Origin: Rhizobium chutanense
GTDB taxonomy: Bacteria > Pseudomonadota > Alphaproteobacteria > Rhizobiales > Rhizobiaceae
Direction of reading: 5' to 3'
DNA length: 64,000 bases
NCBI RefSeq assembly: GCF_002531935.1
Contig: NZ_NWSV01000023.1
Span: forward strand, 1 to 64,000
The stretch's first letter is position 1; every line of letters begins with the position of its first letter. The notes under the pieces were generated by a model, which searched no databases, was not told where the DNA came from, and saw nothing but the letters and a program-made list of their open reading frames with translations. The translations under genes were made by a program, and so were the position numbers. Shown here piece by piece: positions 8,948 to 17,442 of the stretch.

Positions 8948-9987
8948 TGGTCAATCCCAAAGAACGAAACCAGCGGATGAAGAGCTTGTTCGCGAACGTC
9001 GATACTGAGGCGCTCGCGAAGCAAACGCCGCCCTCCCCTATCGAGCAGGAAAAGCGTCGTGTCGGCTCAGCCGCCGTCAAGTCAATGGATCGCGCGTTCG
9101 TCTCAATCGAAGACGAGAATAGGCGCCTTCATGATCAGCTTCTTTCCGCTGAATCGATCATTGAACTCGACCCCGATCGTGTCGTGCCGTCGTTCGTCAA
9201 TGATCGGTTGGATATCGAAGGTGACGAGAGCTTCCAGGCATTCGTCGAGGGGATCAGGGAGGCTGGACAGAAGCTTCCTATCCTCGTGCGTCCCCTGGCC
9301 GGGAAACCGGGTCACTACCAGGCGGCCTATGGCCATCGGCGCCTTCGCGCGTGCCAGATACTCAAGCGCCCCGTCAAGGCCATCGTACGCGACTTGAGCG
9401 ACGAGGAACTCGTTGTTTCACAGGGGATCGAGAACTCCGAGCGGCTCAATCTGTCCTTCATCGAGCAAGCACTGTTTGCATTGACTCTTAGGGAGCGGAA
9501 ATACTCGCGGGAAGTGATATCGGACGCGCTAGGCCGCAAGGAAGGACAACGCCTGGCCTATATATCGATCCTTACAAACACGGCGGCGCTGATCCCCGAG
9601 GAACTTATCCGGGCAATTGGACCAGCGTCCTCGGTCGGTCGTCCCAAATGGGAAAAGCTTGGAGCTCTCATCAATAACCGGAGCCTAAGCACCCAGCAGA
9701 AGAAAATCTTGGCGGATGTGACCGCATCTTCTGCATGGTCAGAGAGTGGAAGCGACCAGAGGTTCACGCTGATCATGGATGCTTTCGATCAGTCTGCAAA
9801 ACGCAAGCCAGATCTGGTCGAAGTTACACTAGACGGTGGAGTTATCATCGCAGCGAAGCGGACCGACAATTCGACGCGCATATCAATTCCTGACAATCGC
9901 CTTCCTGGGCTTTCGGACTGGCTGCTGCAACGGCTACCCGAGCTTTTCGAAGAGTTTCAACAGAGCAAGGAAAGGGTTCTGGAATGA
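8947..9987 (+). CDS. repB: Plasmid partitioning protein RepB (ParB-type)
   Basis: RepB is the ParB-like centromere-binding protein. The ATG at 8947 overlaps the repA stop (TGATG); a GTG one codon earlier is an alternative. The protein has about 346 residues. The ParB N-terminal domain carries AAYGHRRLRACQIL and ENSERLNLSFIEQA, and is followed by the HTH region and the RepB C-terminal domain. It should bind parS palindromes; the candidate sites downstream of repC fit this role. Confidence 0.95.
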   Translation: MVNPKERNQRMKSLFANVDTEALAKQTPPSPIEQEKRRVGSAAVKSMDRAFVSIEDENRRLHDQLLSAESIIELDPDRVVPSFVNDRLDIEGDESFQAFVEGIREAGQKLPILVRPLAGKPGHYQAAYGHRRLRACQILKRPVKAIVRDLSDEELVVSQGIENSERLNLSFIEQALFALTLRERKYSREVISDALGRKEGQRLAYISILTNTAALIPEELIRAIGPASSVGRPKWEKLGALINNRSLSTQQKKILADVTASSAWSESGSDQRFTLIMDAFDQSAKRKPDLVEVTLDGGVIIAAKRTDNSTRISIPDNRLPGLSDWLLQRLPELFEEFQQSKERVLE

Positions 9988-9999
9988 CCTAGTCACCAG

Positions 10000-10088
10000 A
10001 AACGGCAAAGGGCCTAGCGACTGCAATCGATAGACCCTTAAACCATTGGCCAACGGAACATCTCTGTACCGTCAACATCAGCTGTAAC
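10000..10088 (-). ncRNA. Counter-transcribed RNA of the repABC locus (ctRNA, incompatibility RNA)
   Basis: repABC plasmids encode a small antisense RNA between repB and repC that represses repC. On the minus strand a promoter reads TTGATT (10123-10118), a 17-bp spacer, then TAGAAT (10100-10095), so transcription would start near 10088 and run left. A hairpin with two mismatches at 10009-10038 or a shorter GC stem near 10043-10056 could end it. The promoter is a good match. The 3' end, and so the length of 50-90 nt, is uncertain. Confidence 0.65.
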
Positions 10089-10197
10089 GATCTGATTCTA
10101 AGACGGACGAGGGCGTTAATCAAGTCTCTGTAACTACCAGGGACGAATTTTTTGTGCCTAGAATTCCGGTGGCTTCCTGAAAATCGAGCGATTTGGA

Positions 10198-10215
10198 TGC
10201 GATCTTGCGATCGCA
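10198..10215 (+). promoter_or_regulatory. Stem-loop at the repC ribosome-binding site
   Basis: TGCGATC-TTGC-GATCGCA forms a perfect 7-bp stem ending directly before the AGCGGGA ribosome site of repC. In this plasmid family the ctRNA forces the repC leader to form a hairpin that ends transcription or hides the ribosome site. This stem is well placed for that role. Confidence 0.55.
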
Positions 10216-10226
10216 GCGGGAAAGCT

Positions 10227-11495
10227 ATGACTGAAGTATCTGCGGTAGCGTCGTTCCGACGCGTCACTCCCGGGATCGTCGCTAGCGCGCGATTGGCGAT
10301 GGCGAATGACGTTCCCGACACGACAAAATCCGAGATGGCCCTGCTCTTGAAAAAGGCTGCTCCTGTTCTCGGCATCGATGGCACGACCTATCACGTCATG
10401 GATATCTTGCTCGGGTTGTCGCGAGCAGACGACTGGAAAGGCGCGGGGCGCCCGGTAGTCGCAATATCCAACGCGAAGCTGGCCGAGTACACGATGCGCT
10501 CCGAGCGCACGGTAATAAGAGCCATCCGTCGCCTAGTCGAAGCTGGCATCGCTGCCTACCGTGACAGCTCAACCGGCCGGCGTTTTGTCTACCGAAACGA
10601 GGCAGGCGAAGTTGTTTCTGGCTTCGGGATCGATTTCACGCCGGCGCGTGTAAGAGTTGACGAGTTGCGGCACGCGGTTGCTGAATACCAACAACGATTG
10701 GCTGCTGAACTGACGGCCAAGCGGGATATTGCGAGACTTTCGCGCGCGATCGAAGATTTGTGTGTAGCATATCCGAATGCAGCTGCTGAGTTCAGGCCAG
10801 AGCTTGCGTCTATCTACCAGGGCAATGGCCACCTTCTTGATCGAGCAGCCGAGGTGCGGGAGCTGCATGAGCGGGTGACGACGGCACTCTCCCCTGAACA
10901 CGTTCCGTTCAATATGACATGCGAGGGTGACATCCATGTCAGCCCTAATATTAATACAATCCCAGAATCTTCTTCTGAAAGTAGAACTAAGCGGACCCGC
11001 TCTACCGAGCGGGAAGATTCTCAACTAGACGACCGCTTCGCGGTCGATTCAGCTTTTGAAAAAAAGCATGGCGAAGCCGGAGGTGGGCGGGAAGATCAAA
11101 CCGGCTTCCCGGAAAGGGACGCGAATGCCATCCAAGGTGAGGTTCTTGGCTCCGTGTCGGTCGGCTTGCTCAAGGCCGCCTGCCCTGAAGCGCAGTCCAT
11201 GATCGCGATGCCGTTCGACTCCTGGGCGTCGCTCGGGCGAGCGGGCGAAACGCTCCGCCGGATGATAGGGCTGTCTGAAGCGGGCTGGGCTGACGGAAGG
11301 AACAAAGTGGGCTTGTACGCGGCCGCGGCAATTCTCGCCACAGTTCTGGAGAAATCGATCCGTGATCCAGAGCAGATTAGCAGGCCAGGCGGGTATTTCA
11401 GGGCCATGATTGACCGCGCGCTTGATGGGAAGCTCAATCTCGAACGCAGCCTTTTCGGCTTGGCAGACCACCGCTATGGTCAGAGTGAAAAGTAA
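10227..11495 (+). CDS. repC: Replication initiator RepC
   Basis: RepC is the essential initiator of repABC replicons, and the origin usually lies within its gene. The ATG at 10227 (MTEVSAVASFRRVTPGIVAS) follows AGCGGGA and gives 422 residues, the family length; the longer in-frame start at 10152 would run through the control hairpin. The N-terminal winged-helix-like domain is recognisable (KLAEYTMRSERTVIRAIRRL). The central part is helical and the C-terminal domain conserved (SVGLLKAACPEAQ). The stop codon lies within a perfect palindrome. Confidence 0.95.
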   Translation: MTEVSAVASFRRVTPGIVASARLAMANDVPDTTKSEMALLLKKAAPVLGIDGTTYHVMDILLGLSRADDWKGAGRPVVAISNAKLAEYTMRSERTVIRAIRRLVEAGIAAYRDSSTGRRFVYRNEAGEVVSGFGIDFTPARVRVDELRHAVAEYQQRLAAELTAKRDIARLSRAIEDLCVAYPNAAAEFRPELASIYQGNGHLLDRAAEVRELHERVTTALSPEHVPFNMTCEGDIHVSPNINTIPESSSESRTKRTRSTEREDSQLDDRFAVDSAFEKKHGEAGGGREDQTGFPERDANAIQGEVLGSVSVGLLKAACPEAQSMIAMPFDSWASLGRAGETLRRMIGLSEAGWADGRNKVGLYAAAAILATVLEKSIRDPEQISRPGGYFRAMIDRALDGKLNLERSLFGLADHRYGQSEK

Positions 11496-11508
11496 CAGCT
11501 GTTACTTT
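11489..11508. repeat. 20-bp perfect palindrome at the repC stop (candidate parS)
   Basis: AAAGTAACAGCTGTTACTTT is a perfect 20-bp palindrome that includes the repC stop codon. Its 16-bp core AGTAACAGCTGTTACT returns exactly at 11693-11708. RepABC centromeres are 16-bp palindromes with a central GC, commonly next to or downstream of repC. The outer arms here do not match the published GTT-N4-GC-N4-AAC form, so the assignment is inferred. Confidence 0.6.
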
Positions 11509-12052
11509 CTTGGGAGAGTGAATGTCGGTTTGCGCGCGATGGCGAGGGGCCAGATCCGTAGCCGAGGGCCGTCGGAAAGGTCGGGGCCGCAGCGATGGAC
11601 TGTTGCGTCGGCTCGGTTGGGTGGCGTTGTGCTCAGCTCGAAGTCGGCAAGCGGGAGAGACACGGATGGCAAACCGTGGAACGGCTAACAAGAGTAACAG
11701 CTGTTACTCTTTGGATTAAGACCAACGGTCTGGCCCTGCTACGTTGATGTCGCAATAGCTGGCGATGGCCTCCGATGAGGCTTCATGTTGTTTGATCTAG
11801 TTCACAATTTCTGCGAATCTCCGCGTCCTACCTCATCCGAATTTCTCGATGATGGATTTCGAGGACGAAGAATGAATTGGGTCGCAAATCCAAAGTCTCT
11901 GAGGACATCTAAGGTCACTGCACACCGGGACGCGAGACCAGAGCCGGTACGCGGTCGGGCGCCCGGCACACACTCGATCACGTTCACACCAGCCGAGCTA
12001 TACGGGGCTATGGCTCGCTGTTCGCATCTCCACGTGATCGGACCCGTCCATC
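11509..12052. other. Intergenic region downstream of repC
   Basis: About 540 bp with no convincing gene on either strand; short frames here lack ribosome sites and family resemblance. The only clear structure is the second copy of the palindrome at 11691-11710. Confidence 0.5.
11691..11710. repeat. Second 20-bp perfect palindrome (candidate parS)
   Basis: AGAGTAACAGCTGTTACTCT is a perfect palindrome sharing its central 16 bp with the site at the repC stop, 202 bp upstream. The flanking two bases differ between copies yet remain symmetrical in each, which suggests selection for dyad symmetry by a dimeric protein such as RepB. Confidence 0.6.
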
Positions 12053-13144
12053 GTGACCCGCGAGAGCGAAATCTACCGCAATCTGGTCAGTCAGCATGTC
12101 TCCGAGGATAGGACAGATTTCGCCATACTGGCGACGGCCGATCGGTTGAAAGACTATTCCGTGCGCCATATGACCGGCGTCGTCGGTGATGGCCTCGCCT
12201 ATCTTCAGATGATCTGTGACGGCTATGAATGGTTCGACCATTTCGAAAACTTGCCACTAACAGGCTCCTCGGGGACGGCACGTTCCCCCGACTTTGTATT
12301 CAGCCGGCGGGACGACCTGTCCGTCGCGATCGCGGAATCAAAGGCTACTCGCGGAAGCTCGAAAGAGCGTTTTGGCCAAACTGTCTCGAAGGCCTATACC
12401 GAGCAGGTCTCTCCCTATCTCGGCCTGAAACTCGGATCGAGTGTGGCGTCGCACGGGTTCGCCATCGGATCATATTTGACTTCGAATATTCGAGGAGAGC
12501 TGTTCATCCATCATACTGAAACAGTCGATAACTCAGGTCGATCGGACGGCGGTGGCGATCCTAGCGAGGTGCGTCGAGGCAATTACATCAACATTCTCTC
12601 ACTGCTGATGGGACCGGAGGCGTCGAGATCGATGCGATCGGGGTCATGGTCGGTAAGGGATCGCACAGTTATCACGACACGATGGCTCGGTCGAGAATGG
12701 CTCCTGGGGAACAGAGGTCGATACGGCGACTATCTCTGGGACGATATTGATGAGTTCTTCTGGTTCAGAAAGCAGAGGCTTCCTTGGCGGGCCGCCAGCT
12801 TCTCACCATTTGCGCTTGACCTGGAAGTTGCAACGATAGCCTTCCGTGCGTTGGAGCGGCCTGAACAAGAGAAAGAGCTACTGAATAATATCCCCGAGAT
12901 GCCGTCGAGGCTGGCCGAAGAGGCCAAGCGGGCTGGTGGCGCCATCTTCCCGGACGGTTTTGCGGTCTTGGCGGATGACCCCTTACCAGAGAGAATCGTC
13001 ATCCGCTCGATCGACCTGGACAGCGCTGAGGTTGAGGCGGCCGAGCATGCAGAGGCCCAACCAGGAGAATTGCGCGTCCAACAGTACGGTGGACCCGATG
13101 TTAAGGAGAAGCCTCACCTCGTGCGGCTCTGGCTAAAGGAATGA
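12053..13144 (+). CDS. Hypothetical protein with PD-(D/E)XK-like motif
   Basis: I do not recognise a named family. The ORF starts with GTG at 12053; a stop at 12035-12037 excludes longer forms. It encodes 363 residues. Residues 79-97 read PD, then a spacer and ESK (SPDFVF...AIAESKATRG), the layout of a PD-(D/E)XK nuclease core with D80, E95 and K97. No membrane segments are present. A small recombinase-like ORF follows 45 bp later, so they may be co-transcribed. It lies just outside the rep cassette. A nuclease role is inference only. Confidence 0.6.
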   Translation: MTRESEIYRNLVSQHVSEDRTDFAILATADRLKDYSVRHMTGVVGDGLAYLQMICDGYEWFDHFENLPLTGSSGTARSPDFVFSRRDDLSVAIAESKATRGSSKERFGQTVSKAYTEQVSPYLGLKLGSSVASHGFAIGSYLTSNIRGELFIHHTETVDNSGRSDGGGDPSEVRRGNYINILSLLMGPEASRSMRSGSWSVRDRTVITTRWLGREWLLGNRGRYGDYLWDDIDEFFWFRKQRLPWRAASFSPFALDLEVATIAFRALERPEQEKELLNNIPEMPSRLAEEAKRAGGAIFPDGFAVLADDPLPERIVIRSIDLDSAEVEAAEHAEAQPGELRVQQYGGPDVKEKPHLVRLWLKE

Positions 13145-13149
13145 GATAG

Positions 13150-13165
13150 AGTGACAGTTGTAACT
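13150..13165. repeat. Degenerate third copy of the repC-linked palindrome
   Basis: AGTGACAGTTGTAACT matches the 16-bp core AGTAACAGCTGTTACT at 13 of 16 positions. It lies between the PD-(D/E)XK-like gene and the next ORF. It may be a weak binding site or a decayed repeat. Confidence 0.35.
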
Positions 13166-13188
13166 TTTGCAGGGGCGGGTGGAATGAC

Positions 13189-13440
13189 ATGACGCTAGCG
13201 GATCTGGTTGACCAATGTCGATCAAGCCTGACAGACGAAACGGTGCAAGTGAGGCGAAGCTGGGAGGAAATGTTCACCTACACCCTAAGGCATTATTCTG
13301 CGGACACGCCGATTGAACAGTTCAATCCAGGCGTACTTTGTGCGCGTCTCACCGCCAGTGGCATGAGCCGACTGGTCGCTGATGGCTACGCAAAGCGTTG
13401 GCGCGCTGTACTTGCTGAGCCGAATGGACCTGACGCCTGA
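13189..13440 (+). CDS. Small protein resembling the N-terminal core-binding domain of a tyrosine recombinase
   Basis: This 83-residue ORF starts MTLADLVDQCRSSLTDETVQ behind a GGGTGGA ribosome site. The pattern of a tryptophan-containing helix (RRSWEEMFTYTLRHY), an acidic stretch and a closing helix (DGYAKRWRAVL) resembles the SAM-like N-terminal domain of phage-type integrases. The catalytic domain is absent, so it is either a remnant or a free-standing small protein. Confidence 0.4.
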   Translation: MTLADLVDQCRSSLTDETVQVRRSWEEMFTYTLRHYSADTPIEQFNPGVLCARLTASGMSRLVADGYAKRWRAVLAEPNGPDA

Positions 13441-13610
13441 TCTCCAGCCATCGCTCAGAGAGTTCTGGCAGCGCGTCAGCTACGTGTCGTTGCGCTGTTG
13501 TAGTAGGCCGAGGCGCGCCGCAAAGGTAGCGACGTCGTGGTCACACCACTTGCAGCCCGATGTGGTTGTCTGCATAAAACCAACGGAATATTCGGAAAAA
13601 TATATCGATC

Positions 13611-14417
13611 ATGACCGACACTGCCAACACGACACTTGCACATAGCAAGCCGGCCGCCTTTCTCGGTGGCGGGGTCATCGGCGCTCTCGGCGGTCTTATC
13701 GGTCTCGGCGGAGCGGAGTTCCGACTACCGCTGCTGATCAGTCTGTTTGGCTTTCCCGGGCTCGAGGCGGTCATCCTCAACAAGGCGATGAGCCTGGTCG
13801 TCGTCGCCACAGCCCTGCCGTTTCGCACGGCGGCCGTTCCGTTCGCCGACGTGCTTGCGCACTGGCCCATCATCGTCAACCTCCTGGCCGGCAGCCTGAT
13901 CGGCGCCTGGTTCGGGGCAGGGTGGGCTACCCGGCTGCGCTCAGAGACCCTGTACCGCGTGATTGCGATCATGCTGGTGGCTATTGCCGTCGTGCTGATG
14001 GTCGGCCATGAGGCCTCAGCTGGCCAGCCGCTGTTCACCGGCGGCCTGCAGATTGGGGCCGGCGTCGTTGCTGGCTTCATCATCGGCATTGTTGCGGCCC
14101 TTCTCGGCGTCGCCGGCGGAGAGTTGCTGATCCCAACCCTGGTCCTCCTATTCGGAGCCGACATTAAGCTTGCTGGCAGCCTGTCGCTTGCGGTGAGCCT
14201 GCCGACAATGCTGGTTGGGTTCGCACGCTACAGTCAGGACCAGAGCTTTTCGACCATCCGCCGCAACGGCACCTTCGTGCTGCTGATGGCGGCGGGCTCG
14301 ATCGTCGGCACGTTCGTCGGCGGCCAGTTGCTGGGCATCGTTCCGAGCTATGTGCTGTTGCCGCTTCTCGCTGTCATCCTGATGCTCTCGGCCGTGAAGG
14401 TCTGGCGACATAAATAA
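13611..14417 (+). CDS. TauE/SafE family sulfite/anion exporter-type permease
   Basis: The 268-residue protein has about eight hydrophobic segments arranged as two related halves, each with a Gly-rich loop near its first helix (VIGALGGLIGLGGAEF and IGIVAALLGVAGGELL). This is the TauE/SafE (DUF81) signature. Members move sulfite, sulfonates or other organic anions across the inner membrane; the substrate here is not indicated. It stands alone, convergent with the recombinase gene that follows. Confidence 0.85.
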   Translation: MTDTANTTLAHSKPAAFLGGGVIGALGGLIGLGGAEFRLPLLISLFGFPGLEAVILNKAMSLVVVATALPFRTAAVPFADVLAHWPIIVNLLAGSLIGAWFGAGWATRLRSETLYRVIAIMLVAIAVVLMVGHEASAGQPLFTGGLQIGAGVVAGFIIGIVAALLGVAGGELLIPTLVLLFGADIKLAGSLSLAVSLPTMLVGFARYSQDQSFSTIRRNGTFVLLMAAGSIVGTFVGGQLLGIVPSYVLLPLLAVILMLSAVKVWRHK

Positions 14418-14438
14418 CGGGCCATAGCGCGCCCTTCG

Positions 14439-15356
14439 CTAATCTCGAACGAGACCGAACCGACGCGCTTCATCAAGCAGATCGCGGACGGAGGACGGTT
14501 GCCATTTCTTGCCGCCTCGCACAGGGCGTTCTCCCATCTGATCCAGTTGAGCGGCAATGTCTCGCAGCGACAGGTCGGGATCGGCAATAGCGATGGCCGC
14601 CACGAGCTTCATCAGATGGTCTTCTGGGGCTCGGCGAGGGGACCGAGCAATGAGTGCTTTCTCAGCTAGCTTTTCGCGGACCATTCGATGGACGGCGCGA
14701 CGAAGGCGCTCAACCGTCCAGTCGTGGCCGCGACGATTGAGAACTCGCACGACATTGTCCCAGCTGTGCTGAGGCCGAAGTTGTCGCACAGTCGGCAGCC
14801 ATGTTTGTGCGGAGGCAATGAGCTTGTCGAGATACATTTTCTCGCGTGCTTTTGAAACCGCCCTAATTGCCTCCGGCCGCCGCTCTCGAAGGCCGGGATT
14901 TCCAGGAAGCTTTCCTCGCGCTTTTGCCGCCTTGATGCCGGCCTTGGTTCGCTCTGCGATCAACGCGCGTTCGAGCTGCGCAACAGCACCGAGGACCTGG
15001 AGGGAAAACATCCCCTGCGGGGTCGACGTATCAATCGGGTCCCGAATGGATCTGAAATGAACACCTCGTTCCTCCAGATCCTCGATCACCTTCAGGAGGT
15101 GGCTGACCGACCGGGCCAGCCGATCGAGACGCACGACGACGAGGACATCTCCGGCGGCGAGCTCTCCCAGCAGCCGCGTCAAGACTGGCCGAGCACGCGA
15201 CACCCCGGAACCATGTTCTCGGTAGATGCGATCGCAGCCGACGGCACGCAACTCATCCATCTGGGCATCATGCACCTGATCGTCCGTCGAGACGCGGGCA
15301 TAGCCGATCAGCCGCCTCAGTGGCTGGGGGACATTGACTGTTTGTCTCTTTGCCAT
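14439..15356 (-). CDS. Serine recombinase (resolvase/invertase family) with C-terminal extension
   Basis: The 305-residue protein begins with a resolvase catalytic domain. IGYARVSTDDQ carries the nucleophile Ser near residue 23, followed by VVRLDRLARS and the long helix region with AQLERALIAERTKAG. A roughly 120-residue extension follows the usual resolvase HTH region and contains another helix-turn-helix-like stretch (LSLRDIAAQLDQMGERPV). Classical Tn3 resolvases are near 185 residues, so this is the longer plasmid/transposon type. No transposase gene is next to it. Confidence 0.88.
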   Translation of the reverse strand: MAKRQTVNVPQPLRRLIGYARVSTDDQVHDAQMDELRAVGCDRIYREHGSGVSRARPVLTRLLGELAAGDVLVVVRLDRLARSVSHLLKVIEDLEERGVHFRSIRDPIDTSTPQGMFSLQVLGAVAQLERALIAERTKAGIKAAKARGKLPGNPGLRERRPEAIRAVSKAREKMYLDKLIASAQTWLPTVRQLRPQHSWDNVVRVLNRRGHDWTVERLRRAVHRMVREKLAEKALIARSPRRAPEDHLMKLVAAIAIADPDLSLRDIAAQLDQMGERPVRGGKKWQPSSVRDLLDEARRFGLVRD

Positions 15357-16026
15357 CTGGCTTTTTCAGCGACCGTTTCGAGGTGTTTTGTACAGATAAG
15401 CAATGCGTTAGAAAATGAACAGTTGCAAGCGTGTTTTATCTATCGAATAGCGCCCCGCCAGACTCGAAATGGCATCGTGGACGAGCAACGGAGCGTCCGC
15501 GTAGGCAATCGCGCGCCAGCGGGCTTCTGTGGCGGAAATGCCGGAAAACCAATGGTTTCGAAGATAGTGGAACGGCGAATCTCCCGCCCAGGGATATTGA
15601 AGTCGGTCCCTCTGTCTTTCTGCGATCACTTGGCTCGACGGCGTGGGTCGAATTCTGCTTGGGAGAGTCCGGTAACCCGGCCAAAATCCGCCGGAAGGGC
15701 CGGAAAACAAGCCGTTTCCGGTCATTCAGGACGACCGACAAGGTGATTTGCGGCCTGTGTCGACCGCCAAACGCTGTATGCGTTACGGAAACAAGTGGTG
15801 CTTTAGGTTCCTTATGGAAAAGGAATAGCGTTAATTCATATGGTTAACTGAACGGAAACGGGGGAATTTTATTTGCGAACGAAGCGCTCGATGTCACCTC
15901 GCGGGCGGCGTGCCGGATCGTCGGTGAATCTCGGCATGCGCGAGACGAAGCGGGGGGGGGGTGAGGTTTTGGGCTTCGGTCCATCTCCAGTTCACCGCCT
16001 TCCGGGATGCGTGACAGGATATAGCG
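15357..16026. other. Non-coding or decayed region upstream of the serine recombinase
   Basis: 670 bp without a supportable gene. Visible structure: a GCCGGAAAAC word repeated near 15540 and 15699 (the second followed by a GTTTCCGG inverted copy), a TTCCTT/AAGGAA hairpin near 15810, and a run of ten G at 15952-15961. Resolvase binding (res) sites commonly lie directly upstream of such genes, so the first 200 bp may include one. I cannot define its subsites. Confidence 0.4.
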
Positions 16027-17442
16027 TTAAGCTGCCGTGCCCATTGCGATCCGTCTGGCTTCGGTGTCTAGGTAGTGTAGGAACTGGCGCTGACGGATCA
16101 GTTGCTCGCCATCGAGCCCGGCGGAGATCAATCGTTCAGCTTCCTGGCGCGCTGCGGGAATTGAACGCCATCGGGATTTCGCCTCGGCTGGAGCCATTAG
16201 GCGATCATGAAGTTCAGTCTGCCAGGTTTGACGCAGGTCGACAGACATTAGATCAGGACGCTCAAAATAGATTAGCCGCAGCGCTAGGCGGCGATATCGC
16301 TGGTCTTGAAAATTGCGTGCCAAGGCAGCCTTTTGCTCCCAGTGGACACTGTGAAACTGTGCCATGAGAGCCTTGTCCTGCGGCGGCGGAAATCCGTCTT
16401 GGTAGAGTTGCTCCTCGACGTGGGGAGAGGGTGGATATACCTTCTCAGCTGCCTGAGCGGCCCGGCGGAGTCTTTCTTGAAAGGACCGATCTTCCCGAAG
16501 GCTAGTGACGCGTTCAAGCACTTCCGCCTCGTCAAAGGGCGCAAAGTGTTCGGGCAGCGCATCGTAGAGTGCCCAAAGCGTTGGCGCGGCATTCGTACGT
16601 ACCGTCACAATCGGCCGCTGCGGTGACTTGCACAGTACAACAAGATCATCGTCCGAAAGCCTGCCGAGCAAGTCAAGGTCGGCAGTGAGATCAAGGCAAT
16701 ATTGGCGGATCGCTTGCCCGCTATGTTGTCCAATACGGGTCACGATGCGTGTGCGATGTTGGTTGCCGACCATCTCCGACACTAGGAATGCGTCTTCGTC
16801 GGTGACGAAGGCCTCAACGCTTGCTTTCTGGCTGAAGCGCATAAATTGCGACCAGATTTCTGGAGCGCGCGTCCGAATAACATTGCACAGCGCGTGCATC
16901 GTGAGCACATCCGCCATTGCGTCATGTGCCAATGCTACCGTCATGCCGTTTGCCTCCGCCAGGGGCTTCAGCTTGAACACAGTATGCCCGTGCTCGTCCA
17001 ACGCAGGCTGCAAGACGTCTGGACGTAGCGCTGCTGTTAGTCGGCAAAGGCCGAGCACGTCAGCGCGCGCGCTACCTTGTGTGTTGGTGAGATAGGGATC
17101 CTGAAGGCACTGGTAAAAAGCATGGCGTAAAAACTCCTCATCGAAGGACAAGGAGTTGAAGCCGAGAAAAAGTGCAGGGCGCCATGATTGAAGCACTCGG
17201 TGGATTTCAGTCACCATTTCCAGATGAGAAGGAAGCGATGGGTCAGTGAGCTGATCGATTCCGAGCTCCGTTACGTGTAACGCTTCAGGAGACGGAATTA
17301 TATGGGGCATTAACCGGCAGCGTAGCTGTAGGCGGTCAATGATCCTCAGGTCGGCATCGGTTCGCACGGCTGCAAAATGCACTATTTGGTCGAAGTGTTT
17401 CGCCAATCCGGTCGTTTCGACGTCGTAGAGGACAAAGCTCAC
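16027..17442 (-). CDS. Exodeoxyribonuclease I-like DEDDh 3'-5' exonuclease
   Basis: The 471-residue protein has the DEDDh exonuclease motifs in order: ExoI D7-V-E9 (YDVETTG), ExoII with D101 (GFNSLSFDEEF), and ExoIII H173 to D178 (AHDAMADV). The C-terminal half resembles the SH3-like and helical extensions of E. coli ExoI (SbcB), whose length (475) is nearly the same. ExoI degrades single-stranded DNA 3' to 5'. It is the last gene of a three-gene operon and overlaps the protease gene by 4 bp. Being tied to an XRE/ImmA pair suggests a switchable accessory role rather than housekeeping repair. Confidence 0.82.
   Translation of the reverse strand: MSFVLYDVETTGLAKHFDQIVHFAAVRTDADLRIIDRLQLRCRLMPHIIPSPEALHVTELGIDQLTDPSLPSHLEMVTEIHRVLQSWRPALFLGFNSLSFDEEFLRHAFYQCLQDPYLTNTQGSARADVLGLCRLTAALRPDVLQPALDEHGHTVFKLKPLAEANGMTVALAHDAMADVLTMHALCNVIRTRAPEIWSQFMRFSQKASVEAFVTDEDAFLVSEMVGNQHRTRIVTRIGQHSGQAIRQYCLDLTADLDLLGRLSDDDLVVLCKSPQRPIVTVRTNAAPTLWALYDALPEHFAPFDEAEVLERVTSLREDRSFQERLRRAAQAAEKVYPPSPHVEEQLYQDGFPPPQDKALMAQFHSVHWEQKAALARNFQDQRYRRLALRLIYFERPDLMSVDLRQTWQTELHDRLMAPAEAKSRWRSIPAARQEAERLISAGLDGEQLIRQRQFLHYLDTEARRIAMGTAA

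Larger units (their letters stand above)
9988..10226. promoter_or_regulatory. repB-repC intergenic control region
   Basis: This 239-bp gap holds the incompatibility determinants of a repABC plasmid: the antisense RNA gene on the minus strand and a repC leader that can fold into a hairpin just before the ribosome site. Both parts are listed separately. No protein-coding frame is likely. Confidence 0.75.

Noticed and set aside
11785..12111. 108-residue plus-strand frame before the PD-(D/E)XK-like gene
   Set aside because: No ribosome site, Arg/Pro-rich shadow-like composition, and it overlaps the next gene.
15408..15741. Overlapping minus-strand frames upstream of the serine recombinase
   Set aside because: Two frames of similar length overlap and neither has a ribosome site or recognisable product; not a transposase remnant that I can support.
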